Part shown: positions 1 to 10,636 of the stretch, piece after piece | Numbering within the stretch: the stretch's first letter is position 1 | How the letters are laid out: every line of letters starts with the position of its first letter | Assembly: GCA_933228675.1 (NCBI GenBank) | Contig: OW121741.1 | Location: 58,942,037-59,006,036 of the forward strand | Length of the DNA stretch: 64,000 nucleotides | Reading direction: 5' to 3' | DNA from: Stomorhina lunata | Lineage: Eukaryota > Arthropoda > Insecta > Diptera > Rhiniidae | The notes under the pieces: generated by a model | Told to the model about the DNA's origin: nothing | The model's input: the letters and a program-made list of their open reading frames with translations, nothing else | Databases searched by the model: none | Position numbers and translations under genes: made by a program

Positions 1-1
1 C

Positions 2-690
2 AACTTCGTGGGAGCCAGCCGAGAGCTCAAGGAAGCGGCCGCCGTGTTCCTCAAAGAGAGAGAAGAGGTCGTATCATTCGTAGCGTCGTGAGAGGTGGAG
101 TTCAGCTTCATACCTCCCAGAGCTCCACACTTCTGAGGCCTATGGGAGGCAGCTGTGAAGCAGGCGAAGTACCTGCTTCTTCGAGCTGTGGGCAATGCGC
201 TGCTCACTCAGGAAGAAATGGGGACAATGCTCGGAGAAGTAGAGGCGGTGCTCAACAGTCGGCCAATAGCACCGTTGTCTCCAGACCCCAACGATGGAGA
301 GGCGTTAACTCCGGCACACCTACTAATCGGAGGGGGTCTGCGTTCGCTGCCGCCAGAATCCGCAGAAGACGTCAACGACAACAGACTGAAGTGCTTGAAG
401 CGATGGAAAATGCTATGCACGCTCAAGCAGAGGTTCTGGCGAGCCTGTTCCAGAGACTACGTCCTGAAACTGCAGGGCAAGGGCAAGTGGCACCAATAGC
501 AGCCCAATCTACAAGTCGGCCAGATAGTAGTGGTCCACGAAGACAATCGCTCGCCACAAGAGTGGCTGACCGGGAGAGTAGTCGGCGTAACCGAAGGCCA
601 AGACGGCAAGGTCAGGGTGGCGGAGGTGAGGACAAAAAACGGAAAATATAAACGTCCAATAACTAAGTTAGCACCACTCCCAGATTGTTG
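2..690 (+). pseudogene. BEL/Pao integrase C-terminal remnant
   Basis: This is the 3' end of a BEL/Pao pol gene, encoding the C-terminal part of the integrase that inserts retrotransposon DNA. The translation begins NFVGASREL, the stretch just after the second catalytic Asp of BEL integrases, then PPRAPHF, LWEAAVKQAK (with the third acidic residue), the family motif VEAVLNSRPIAPL and TPAHLLIG, and ends with a basic KYKRPITKLAPLP tail just before the polypurine tract. Three in-frame stops interrupt it (near 89, 164 and 497), each explicable by one substitution, so it is dead. The 5' part lies outside the window. It is a different, more GC-rich BEL lineage from the element at 5.4-13.4 kb. Confidence 0.85.
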
Positions 691-720
691 AAGACCTGCG
701 GTCCTTCAATGGGGCGGGTA

Positions 721-1195
721 TGTTGGAGCGTGGAGTTTTTAAGCCTCACGAAGGTTTTCTCCACCACTGTTTTTTTTTATAACCTATATTATTTTTTTCC
801 CCCATTTTTTAATTTATTTATTTTTTAACTTTTTTCAATAATAATGCCCATTATTGTTTTTTTTTATAATTAAAAATGAATTTTATTGAATTAAACTTAA
901 AACTAAATTCCTTAAACTAAATACTTAAAATGAACTTAAAATAATGAAATGGTAACCCTAGTCTTAAATAACTAAAAATCTGAAAATGTTAAACATAGCG
1001 GTAGTTGCTGAAAAGAAAGAAAATAATAAGAATTGAAATAAATAAAGATAAAATAGCCGGTTGTTGTGTATAGATAATCAAACCATCAAGTCGTTTTATT
1101 TCGTTGAAAAACTTTTTTATTAAATTGTCCATTTTGGAAATTATAAATTATTTAAATTTCAATTTTGTTTTAAAAAACCTTAAAAACTATTAAGG
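721..1195 (+). repeat. 3' LTR start of the truncated BEL element
   Basis: A purine-rich tract (GGGGCGGG) at about 711-718 follows the integrase end and is immediately followed by TGTTGGAGCGTGGAG, the normal position and TG start of a BEL 3' LTR. The rest is AT-rich with no coding content. I cannot find the CA end or the other LTR, so the right boundary is only the point where the next recognisable element begins. Confidence 0.5.
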
Positions 1196-1204
1196 TCGAT
1201 CAGT

Positions 1205-1939
1205 GAGGTACTGCGTAGCAATCTGGAATGGTGCGTGCATTTAGACTGCGGTAGTCCCCACATGGCCGCCACTCTCCATTGGATTTCTTGACCATATGTA
1301 GTGGGCTTGACCAATTACTTTTAGACGGACGACATATTCCAAGACAAACCATTTCGCTATATTTTTTTTTTTGACGATCAGTAATTTTTCAGGTGAAAGA
1401 CGTCTTGGTTTGCAAAAAACAGGAGGACCATTGGTGGTTTCAATAAAATGTTGAATCTCGTGTTTAGTTGCAGAATTAAAATTTATTTTTGATACATCTA
1501 TATATTCCGTTATAAGTGAAAAGTATGGTGTTAAAGGTGATAACGGTTTTATTGAAAAATTGTCATCACTCACAGCTATTCTTTTTGTACTTTGATTTGC
1601 CTTTGAGTCGACGAGACGGTTGTTTTTAATGTCAATTAATAGACCATAGTTATCTAAGAAATCTGATCCTATAATGGGCTTTTGTATGTCTGCTACAATG
1701 AAATTCCACGTGAATTTGCGTTTGAAACCTAAATCTATTGAAAGAGTTTTAGTTCCAAATGTTTTAATAGTTGAATGATTTGCTGCGTAAAGAACAAGTG
1801 AATCAATCGGTTGTCTATGCTGTAAAAATGATACTGGAATCACGGAAACATCTGCTCCAGAATCTATCAAATACCTGGATTTCGATTTGACATCTCGAAT
1901 AAACAGGCGACATTGCTGTTGGCTGCTTGCATTCTTCAC
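1205..1939 (-). pseudogene. Ty3/Gypsy (CsRn1-like) protease and RT start
   Basis: Reverse-strand pol fragment. It reads through a retropepsin domain: YLIDSGADVSVIP with the catalytic D-S-G, and IIGSDFLDNYGLLID, the usual second half of Gypsy proteases. The linker [20 protein letters not shown] comes just before the reverse transcriptase. A frameshift near 1330 then moves reading to another frame that shows [15 protein letters not shown] and [11 protein letters not shown], the first RT motifs. The sequence stops there, so most of RT, RNase H and integrase are missing. The protease-to-RT linker resembles the CsRn1/Kabuki branch of Ty3/Gypsy; that assignment is from memory of the family. Confidence 0.8.
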
Positions 1940-2288
1940 CGAAGATGAAACGCCAATTAGTTTTCCTGATTAGATTGATTGAAATTGCATGGAGTAACGC
2001 ATTTTTTCGCTTTATTTCCGAACTTGAAATGATACCAACACAAAGGCTTGTCGTTAGATTACGATTACGATTACCTGTTGTTCGGCTCTGGCTTCTTGAT
2101 CTGCCGAATGACTCTATTTTAGCACAAAGATTATGGAGTGTACGCTCTATATTATCAAGTCTGCCGGAACGTTCTTGGGATGTTGAGGAAACCTCATTGA
2201 TTTCTGTACCGGAACAATCACAAATTATATCAGCCATGGCGGAAAGTTTTTCCAAACGATCCTCACTAACTGATAAAATGGCCTTCAT
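1930..2288 (-). pseudogene. Ty3/Gypsy (CsRn1-like) Gag C-terminus
   Basis: Directly upstream of the protease fragment on the same strand. The translation has a predicted helix (AILSVSEDRLEKLSAMADII), then an RSRSQSR basic stretch. In a second frame it has CWYHFKFGNKAKKC followed by PC, a CHCC-type arrangement used by CsRn1-clade Gags in place of the classical CCHC knuckle. A frameshift separates the basic stretch from this motif. The fragment overlaps the protease frame slightly, as Gag and Pol do in this clade. The N-terminal half of Gag is missing and the gene is dead. Confidence 0.65.
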
Positions 2289-2324
2289 TTAAGAAGGGAG
2301 TCGCTGCATCCAAAGTTGTTTCAA

Positions 2325-3411
2325 CATTTGATAAAAATCGGTCTATAAACACCAGAGATATCGCCAAAATTCAAAATTTAAAAAAAATTTGTTTAAAAAC
2401 TGTATTTTTCATAAAAAAAATTTTAATTTCGTCAAAAAACTGTTTTTTTTTAAGTTTTTTGAACTGTATATCAAAATTTTAGGAAATCATTCAACTATTG
2501 AATTTCATCAAAATAGTACATCAATAACCGATATCACCAAAGCAAAATATATCGATGTACGCAAATTGACACATTAAAAAAAAAATTAAAAACGGTATTT
2601 AAAAAAAAATTGAATTATATATCAGATTTTAGAAATACTCCAACGCATCATGCTATTAAATTTTATCAAAATCGTTCTATAAACATCAGAGACATCCTCA
2701 AAATTCAAATTCGATGAGAATTAAATTTTTTTTTAAAAACTGTATTTCTCAAAAAAAAAAAAAAATTATTTCGTCAAAAAAATTTTCTTTTTTAAAAAAG
2801 TTTATTGAACTATATATCAAAGTATGGGAAATCATTCAAAGCTGCACACTATTGAATTTCATCAAAATCGGTAGATCAATAACTGAGACATCGCTAAAGC
2901 AAAAGTTATTGATGTACGCAAATTAACAAATTTTAAAAAATTAAAAAAAAAACATATATTTTTTTTTTTTTTTTAATTTTAATTATATATATTTAGAAAA
3001 TACTTCAACGCAACATGCTTTTAAATTTTATCAAAATCGGTCTATAAACACCAGAGATATCGCCAAAATTCAAAATTCGATGAGAATTTAAAAAAAAAAA
3101 ATTTAAAACTGTATTTTTCAAAAAAAAATTTTAAAATTCGTCATCGAAATTTAGTATTTTAGCGATATCTCGGCTGTTTATGGACCGATTTTAATGAAAT
3201 TAAATAGCGTGCTGAGTATAAAATTCTTCTTTGTACACCCACCAAGAGCTCCACAAACTTGATTTCAACAGACAGACGGACATGGCTAAATCGACTCTCC
3301 TGGTGATTCTGAGTCGATCGGTATAATTTTTATGGGGTCTAAGACGAATAATGAAAAATAACAAACTGAATGACAAACCTATAATACCCTTTCACCTATT
3401 GGTGAAGGGTA
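2325..3411 (-). repeat. HINE-like fragment with ~350 bp subrepeats
   Basis: Noncoding repeat in reverse orientation. Its right edge (3380-3411) is the inverted 5' terminus seen elsewhere in the window: CCTTTCACC, short loop, GGTGAAGGGTAT. Next to it is the stretch with ACAGACAGACGGACATGGCT. Further left, a segment containing AAATCGGTCTATAAACACC and AGAGATATCGCCAAAATTC recurs at about 2335, 2663 and 3037, so the interior is about three tandem copies of roughly 330-370 bp. The same segments occur at 51.5-51.9 and 61.7-62.0 kb. No 3' terminus is present, so the copy is truncated on the left, where it abuts the Gypsy fragment. Confidence 0.65.
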
Positions 3412-3469
3412 TAATAAACTCAAAATTTTCATTATCTTCAGATTTACGAGCGTTTTAGTGATTTTTTGT

Positions 3470-3905
3470 CATTTTTAGTGCGTTTTGACAAAATAATTTG
3501 TATGGGAGCTAGGTCAAATGTGAACCGATTTCAACGAAATTTGTTACAATGATTTTAGTTTACATAAGCAGTATTTGTTTTAAATTTCATGAAAAAATAT
3601 TGATATATGTGGCCAATATATCAATTTCGGGAAGTGGGACCTGTGGGAGGTACCATAAATACTGGACCGATTTTGACGAATTTCAACAGCCATGGTCCCA
3701 CTATCAAAAAAATGATCTGTACCAAATTTCATCAAATTATCTCTAGAATTGCGACGTGTACTTTGATTACATCGTTTACATGGGGGTCCAGCCAGACGGA
3801 TGGGCGGACTGACATCGCTAAATCGACTCAGACAATGATTCTAAACCTATTGGTATACTATAATAGCCTTTCTACCTATGGTGGTGAAGGGTATAAAAAA
3901 ACTGT
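3470..3905 (-). repeat. Diverged HINE-like fragment
   Basis: A second repeat with the same architecture but little sequence identity to its neighbour. It contains TGGACCGATTTTGACGAATT, a region with CCAGACGGATGGGCGGACTG about 100 bp from the edge, and the terminus CTACCTATGGTGGTGAAGGG at 3873-3892. This looks like an older or separate subfamily of the same noncoding group. Short open frames here carry no recognisable domain. Confidence 0.5.
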
Positions 3906-4460
3906 TTACCTTATAACACAGCTAGCCACTGGCTATTAAGTATTACGCTATGTAAAACTTCTCTAACTAATGCATTTGCCGTTCGGAGCCGGAGTTAAAA
4001 CGGTCCTTTTCAATGAGTCTAAAATTAAAATCGGAATCGGCACCTCATTGTCTGAGATAAGTGCCCCTTGTCCCAATTGAAATGTCGTGGGAATTATCTA
4101 CTATGTATTTTTTTATATGCAAATTTTATTCAATGTGTAATTTTAATTCTAACCTTTCTTGATTTTGGCAAATTTACTGATTCCAGCTTCTTTTGCTGGA
4201 GTGAAATTGTGTTTTTAACAGACAAAAAAATTAGTTTAGTGATAATCCTTATTCATGATACTTCTATATTAAAAATCGTTGCTCTACACCCTAAGGTTTT
4301 CAGAAAAAAAAATGTTGTCTTCCTAGGTCAAAGGACATTAACTTGTAGGACACATTTCTTATAAAAAAATATTTTTTGTCTCAAGTAAAATTTGCATCTA
4401 CATACTCAAATTATATTTACAGATTTACTTTTTGCAATATTTGACAATTTTAAAACCGGC
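3906..4460. other. Unassigned AT-rich stretch
   Basis: I recognise nothing here. A 98-codon open frame (4068-4364) has no recognisable domain and no coding-like composition. The segment ends where the tandem duplication begins. Confidence 0.4.
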
Positions 4461-4628
4461 TACGGCGTATAAAATATCAACATTAGATTCTTTAAATTTT
4501 ATTTTTGAGTTTTATTATTTTAACATACTGAAATACCGAAATTTTCCTAACCTTAAAAAGCGAGCTTTGAAACAGACCATACAAGATACAATTTTCCAGC
4601 ATAAAAAAACTATATAAATTCGATTATT

Positions 4629-4905
4629 ATACCCTTCACCAATAGGTGAAAGGTAATATAAGTTTGTCATTCAGCTTGTAATTTTTTCATTATTTGTCGC
4701 AAAATTTATACCGATCGACTCAGAATCGGCAGGAGAATCGATTAAGCGATGTCCGTCTGTCTGTTGAAATCAAGTTTGCGAAGCTGCTAGAGAGTGTATC
4801 GACATAAGTTGTATACCAAATTTTATGAAATTTTCCTACGCAGCACGCTATTGAGATGTCGCCAAAATACGAATATTCATATGTGACATAAAATTTTTCA
4901 TTGAA
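4629..4905 (+). repeat. HINE 5' terminus fragment (copy 1)
   Basis: Begins ATACCCTTCACC, loop, GGTGAAAGG, and continues through CCGATCGACTCAGAATCGG and ATGTCCGTCTGTCTG, matching the 5' end of the full-length HINEs at 23189 and 53929. It breaks off into the GGTTAAATTTAACC repeat near 4910, so only about 280 bp of the element remain. Confidence 0.7.
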
Positions 4906-4977
4906 AAGTACATTTAATGGTTAAATTTAACCAGTAACCAATTTAAAAGTGAAATATTTTTTTGGTTAGAAACAGAG

Positions 4978-5290
4978 ACAGAAACAGAGACCCGAAATAA
5001 TTGTTATTTCTTTTTTCAGAGCAAAAAGGTTACGCAAAAATGCCCTCTATCTGCATTTGGGACTTTTAAAAAAATATCTTCACATTTATATTATTTTAGT
5101 TACCTTAACCAATTACAATGAATAATTTTTTTTTGGTTATAAGTAACCATTAAATCAACCAAAAAAATATTTTGGTTAAGAATAACCATTATTTTAACCA
5201 AAAACTTTTTTTGGTTAAAAATAACCATTGTGACCAACAAAAAATTTTTTTGGTTATCATTTATATAACAACAAATCAGCAATTTCTAAA
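4978..5290 (+). repeat. Left arm of GGTTA/TAACC inverted-repeat element
   Basis: An AT-rich segment with many GGTTA and TAACCA boxes spaced by 20-40 bp. Its reverse complement is present at 17525-17755: both contain the CCGAAATAATTG tip, the stretch with GCAAAAATGTCCTC/CCCTCTATCTGC, and the GGTTATAAGTAACC palindrome. The two arms enclose the BEL and Harbinger insertions, so they look like the arms of one old foldback-type host element. I could not identify its exact termini or a target duplication. A duplicate of this arm lies at about 8276-8590. Confidence 0.6.
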
Positions 5291-5453
5291 ATACTCGACG
5301 GATTTTGACGAAATTTGCAACATCAGTAGAAAAGGAGTCAGGCTTTTAGAACAATGTTTGTATCTATCGGTCGCACAGTGTTCTCTACCGTGGTCCAAAG
5401 TATCTCACCTCGGGTACGTAAAACCTTTGGGTTAAATTTGGTGTTTTACCCTC

Positions 5454-5680
5454 TGTTCATGAACAGATTGCATTTGCTATTTAGTTCACCAATGCTGTTT
5501 GTTTTATTACTTATATTCTTCTTTGATCTTTTGTTATTGTAAATTTATTCTTAATATTTCTGATTGTTACATATCTACATTACATTGTAACTTACGTTTT
5601 ACACACATTTTATTGCTCATTCATTTCTAGTAATGATGTATGTTCGCTCAGAGACAATTATCACTCTCTCTATCTCTTTA

Positions 5681-5736
<56 letters not shown>

Positions 5737-5956
5737 GAATTCGCCGTAATATATTCGAAGTAAATAGAATAGATATTATGAATGGTTTAATTCTTTCGAA
5801 CTTGCGGTAAAACCGAAGAAGTGTAAAACGTAAGTCTCATTTATAATCAAACACTGTAAGAAAAGGTTACCTTTGATCCGTGATCAAAGTAATATCTAAA
5901 AATAAAGTATTTCTTATGTTGAAATAAATTCAAAATCATTTATTTATTCCTCAACA
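5454..5956 (+). repeat. BEL 5' LTR
   Basis: 503 bp, TG...CA bounded. It carries a long (TA)n tract (5681-5732) and a downstream AATAAA-containing end (about 5899-5904). Compared with the other two LTRs, only the TA tract and a few bases differ. Confidence 0.85.
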
Positions 5957-5963
5957 TAAGAGT

Positions 5964-5980
5964 TGGTCCTTCGAACCGGA
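5964..5980 (+). promoter_or_regulatory. Primer binding site (copy 1)
   Basis: TGGTCCTTCGAACCGGA begins 7 nt after the LTR. Its reverse complement ends in ...CGAAGGACCA, that is T-loop, acceptor stem and CCA of a tRNA, so it fits a tRNA primer for minus-strand synthesis. I do not assign the tRNA species. Confidence 0.75.
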
Positions 5981-6050
5981 TTAGCCAGTCTACCCGGAAT
6001 TTTTACTAAATAGTTCTATCAACGTAAATAAGCTATTTCTAGTGACACAA

Positions 6051-7370
6051 ATGATTGAAGACATGAATTCCTTGGTGATCTTCAGAGGCCGTTTGAAAAG
6101 CTCACTGACGCGACTTCTTTCCTTTGCTGAAAGCCCGCCTGATGACTGTACCTTCGAGAACGTATTATGACGATTGAACCGCTTAGAAGAGGTATGGCCG
6201 GGATTTGTCAAATCTACTGATGAACTGCATCACTATAAAGATGAGGAAAATTTCGTCGACCCAGATATCGATTTTGACACATATGAGGACAAATATTTGG
6301 CAACACGAGGTAAGCTATACGCATTGAGAACAAAGTACACTGCCGAAGATTCTAGCAACAACGAAGCTATAGAAAAGTTAACGGAACAACAGCCACGTTT
6401 TTGCAAGCATTTTCCACGACTAATGCTGGCAAAGAAAATTAATTGCCACGAATCAACATTCCAACGTTTAACGGTCTATACAAAGACTGGCCCAGCTTCA
6501 AAGACTTGTTCGAAAGTACAGTCGACTCAAAAGCAATATTGTCGAATAAACAAAAATTTCACTACCTGAAGTCATTGCTGAAGGATGATGCTGCTCGACT
6601 AATTCAACACATTCCCGTTACTAACGCTGCTTACAAGACCGCGTGGATCCATCTAAACGATAGATATGATCGCCCAAAACACATTAATTCTTTCATTGAA
6701 GCCTTTATGATATTGCCTTCAACCTCAATGGAAAATGGTGCAATTCTAAGAAAAATTTCGGACGAGGCTAATGAAATAATTTGAGGTCTTGAAGCTGTTG
6801 GTAAAAACGATAGAGACTGTTGGCTCATTTACATGCTGCTCGCCAAGGTTGATCCTAAATCAAAAAGTCGTTGGATCCATGACAGCAGCAACAATCCATG
6901 CCCAACTATCGTGGACTGGATGTGAGGAATTGGAACTGTGTCAACGTAAGGTATCTGCCCAAGGTAAACCAGGTAACGCAAATAGATTCCAAAACAACAA
7001 TGCAAAATGTTTAGTGAGTATAAATGGCAAATCAAACACGTGCTTTAAATGTAAGTCGATAAATCACTCAAATTTCAAATGCCCTTTGTTTCTCCAATTG
7101 TCGTTGAGTGAACGTCGAAATTTTGTGAAGGAAGCCTCCTTGTGTTACAACTGCCTTGTGTTAAACTGTCCGTCAAAAAACTCGTGTAAGGAATGTCGTC
7201 AACGTCATCACACTGTACTCCATTTGTCTGCTGCTTCAACAATCGGTAGACCTCAAGCTGCTGAAACACTAACGGTGCACTTGCCTGGTCCATCCACATC
7301 TGCCGCTGGTCCTTGGTCAACCGTCGCTAATGTTGCTTGTCCAGTTTCATTCAAGCTGCGAAATACTTAA
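6051..7370 (+). pseudogene. BEL gag, copy 1 (broken)
   Basis: Structural Gag of the BEL element. The likely start is ATG 6051 (MIEDMNSLVIFRGRL). Frame 1 gives the N-terminal helical part up to about 6440, with an in-frame TGA at 6168. A frameshift then moves to the frame with LPRINIPTFNGLYKDW and SFKDLFESTV, the conserved core of BEL Gags (DUF1759-type). Another TGA lies at 6782 and a further frameshift near 6900-6925. The end has two zinc-knuckle-like motifs, CFKCKSINHSNFKC and a following CYNC...CKECRQRHHTVLH, typical of BEL Gag. The same lesions are present in the second copy, so they predate the duplication. Confidence 0.85.
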
Positions 7371-7770
7371 AGTATTTTGCCCTTGCTAATCCGTTTTATA
7401 ACGTCTCATCCCAGATTGACATTTTGTTTGGCCTTGAACATATTTGGAAATACTGTAACAATCTCATCAATATTTGGATGGGTTGTAACTTGTGTTGAAA
7501 TATTACAGGTTAGTAATCAAAGTATGACTCTTGTTTCAACCGTAGATATTGATCGGTGCTTGCGAAGTTTTTGGGAATTAGAAGAGTCCGAACACCACGT
7601 GAAAATTGACCCTGATGATGCCTTCGTAGAATCCCACTTCAAATCGACCCATTCTCGTGCAAGGTATGGTAAATATGTGGTTCAGCTTCCATTCAACATG
7701 GATGAACCTCGATTTGGAAATACTCTTACTGGTGCTCTGTCTCGTTTCTATGCCGTAGAAAGACGACTAC
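7371..7770 (+). pseudogene. BEL pol 5' fragment, copy 1
   Basis: Short pol remnant following gag. A first frame reads PFYNVSSQIDILFGLEHIW, the end of a BEL protease; the part with the catalytic D-S-G is missing through deletion. A second frame reads STVDIDRCLRSFWELEESE and FKSTHSRARYGKYVVQLPF, the start of BEL reverse transcriptase. It stops abruptly at the duplication join before any catalytic RT motif. Confidence 0.8.
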
Positions 7771-7938
7771 TACGGCGTATAAAATATCAACATTAGATTC
7801 TTTAAATTTTATTTTTGAGTTTTATTATTTTAACATACTGAAATACCGAAATTTTCCTAACCTTAAAAAGCGAGCTTTGAAACAGACCATACAAGATACA
7901 ATTTTCCAGCATAAAAAAACTATATAAATTCGATTATT

Positions 7939-8215
7939 ATACCCTTCACCAATAGGTGAAAGGTAATATAAGTTTGTCATTCAGCTTGTAATTTTTTCAT
8001 TATTTGTCGCAAAATTTATACCGATCGACTCAGAATCGGCAGGAGAATCGATTAAGCGATGTCCGTCTGTCTGTTGAAATCAAGTTTGCGAAGCTGCTAG
8101 AGAGTGTATCTACATAAGTTGTATACCAAATTTTATGAAATTTTCCTACGCAGCACGCTATTGAGATGTCGCCAAAATACGAATATTCATATGTGACATA
8201 AAATTTTTCATTGAA
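7939..8215 (+). repeat. HINE 5' terminus fragment (copy 2)
   Basis: Second copy of the fragment at 4629, produced by the 3.3 kb tandem duplication. It differs by single substitutions. Confidence 0.7.
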
Positions 8216-8275
8216 AAGTACATTTAATGGTTAAATTTAACCAGTAACCAATTTAAAAGTGAAATATTTTTTTGG

Positions 8276-8590
8276 TTAGAAACAGAGACCCGAAATAATT
8301 GTTATTTCTTTTTTCAGAGCAAAAAGGTTACGCAAAAATGCCCTCTATCTGCATTTGGGACTTTTAAAAAAATATCTTAACATTTATATTATTTTAGTTA
8401 CCTTAACCAATTACAATGAATATTTTTTTTTTGGTTATAAGTAACCATTAAATCAACCAAAAAAATATTTTGGTTAAGAATAACCATTATTTTAACCAAA
8501 AACTTTTTTTGGTTAAAAATAACCATTGTGACCAACAAAAAATTTTTTTGGTTATCATTTATATAACAACAAATCAGCAATTTCTAAAAT
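8276..8590 (+). repeat. GGTTA/TAACC arm, duplicated copy
   Basis: Second copy of the arm at 4978-5290, created by the 3.3 kb tandem duplication. It lacks one 12 bp ACAGAGACAGAA repeat at its start. Confidence 0.6.
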
Positions 8591-8751
8591 ACTCGACGGA
8601 TTTTGACGAAATTTGCAACATCAGTAGAAAAGGAGTCAGGCTTTTAGAACAATGTTTGTATCTATCGGTCGCACAGTGTTCTCGACCGTGGTCCAAAGTA
8701 TCTCACCTCGGGTACGTAAAACCTTTGGGTTAAATTTGGTGTTTTACCCTC

Positions 8752-8978
8752 TGTTCATGAACAGATTGCATTTGCTATTTAGTTCACCAATGCTGTTTGT
8801 TTTATTACTTATATTCTTCTTTGATCCTTTGTTATTGTAAATTTATTCTTAATATTTCTGATTGTTACATATCTACATTACATTGTAACTTACGTTTTAC
8901 ACACATTTTATTGCTCATTCATTTCTAGTAATGATGTATGTTCGCTCAGAGACAATTATCACTCTCTCTATCTCTTTA

Positions 8979-9012
<34 letters not shown>

Positions 9013-9222
9013 GAATTCGCCGTAATATATTCGAAGTAAATAGAATAGATATTATGAATGGTTTAATTCTTTCGAACTTGCGGTAAAACCGAAGAAGTGT
9101 AAAACGTAAGTCTCATTTATAATCCTATAATCCTACCTTTGATCCGTGATCAAAGTAATATCTAAAAATAAAGTATTTCTTATGTTGAAATAAATTCAAA
9201 ATCATTTATTTATTCCTCAACA
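8752..9222 (+). repeat. BEL LTR, duplicated internal copy
   Basis: 471 bp copy of the 5' LTR carried along by the tandem duplication. It has the same TG start and CA end and a shorter (TA)n tract. It is not flanked by its own target duplication but by the same CCCTC left flank as the 5' LTR, which shows that it was copied, not inserted. Confidence 0.85.
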
Positions 9223-9229
9223 TAAGAGT

Positions 9230-9246
9230 TGGTCCTTCGAACCGGA
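9230..9246 (+). promoter_or_regulatory. Primer binding site (copy 2)
   Basis: Same 17 bp site and same 7 nt offset from the LTR end as the first copy. Confidence 0.7.
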
Positions 9247-9316
9247 TTAGCCAGTCTACCCGGAATTTTTACTAAATAGTTCTATCAACGTAAATAAGCT
9301 ATTTCTAGTGACACAA

Positions 9317-10636
9317 ATGATTGAAGACATGAATTCCTTGGTGATCTTCAGAGGCCGTTTGAAAAGCTCACTGACGCGACTTCTTTCCTTTGCTGAAAGC
9401 CCGCCTGATGACTGTACCTTCGAGAACGTATTATGACGATTGAACCGCTTAGAAGAGGTATGGCCGGGATTTGTCAAATCTACTGATGAACTGCATCAAT
9501 ATAAAGATGAGGAAAATTTCGTCGACCCAGATATCGATTTTGACACATATGAGGACAAATATTTGGCAACACGAGGTAAGCTATACGCATTGAGAACAAA
9601 GTACACTGCCGAAGATTCTAGCAACAACGAAGCTATAGAAAAGTTAACGGAACAACAGCCACGTTTTTGCAAGCATTTTCCACGACTAATGCTGGCAAAG
9701 AAAATTAATTGCCACGAATCAACATTCCAACGTTTAACGGTCTATACAAAGACTGGCCCAGCTTCAAAGACTTGTTCGAAAGTACAGTCGACTCAAAAGC
9801 AATATTGTCGAATAAACAAAAATTTCACTACCTGAAGTCATTGCTGAAGGATGATGCTGCTCGACTAATTCAACACATTCCCGTTACTAACGCTGCTTAC
9901 AAGACCGCGTGGATCCATCTAAACGATAGATATGATCGCCCAAAACACATTAATTCTTTCATTGAAGCCTTTATGATATTGCCTTCAACCTCAATGGAAA
10001 ATGGTGCAATTCTAAGAAAAATTTCGGACGAGGCTAATGAAATAATTTGAGGTCTTGAAGCTGTTGGTAAAAACGATAGAGACTGTTGGCTCATTTACAT
10101 GCTGCTCGCCAAGGTTGATCCTAAATCAAAAAGTCGTTGGATCCATGACAGCAGCAACAATCCATGCCCAACTATCGTGGACTGGATGTGAGGAATTGGA
10201 ACTGTGTCAACGTAAGGTATCTGCCCAAGGTAAACCAGGTAACGCAAATAGATTCCAAAACAACAATGCAAAATGTTTAGTGAGTATAAATGGCAAATCA
10301 AACACGTGCTTTAAATGTAAGTCGATAAATCACTCAAATTTCAAATGCCCTTTGTTTCTCCAATTGTCGTTGAGTGAACGTCGAAATTTTGTGAAGGAAG
10401 CCTCCTTGTGTTACAACTGCCTTGTGTTAAACTGTCCGTCAAAAAACTCGTGTAAGGAATGTCGTCAACGTCATCACACTGTACTCCATTTGTCTGCTGC
10501 TTCAACAATCGGTAGACCTCAAGCTGCTGAAACACTAACGGTGCACTTGCCTGGTCCATCCACATCTGCCGCTGGTCCTTGGTCAACCGTCGCTAATGTT
10601 GCTTGTCCAGTTTCATTCAAGCTGCGGAATACTTAA
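9317..10636 (+). pseudogene. BEL gag, copy 2 (broken)
   Basis: Copy of the gag at 6051-7370 with the same stops and frameshifts and very few substitutions. It starts at ATG 9317 and ends with the zinc-knuckle region at about 10310-10490. The identity of the lesions shows that the duplication is younger than the inactivation. Confidence 0.85.
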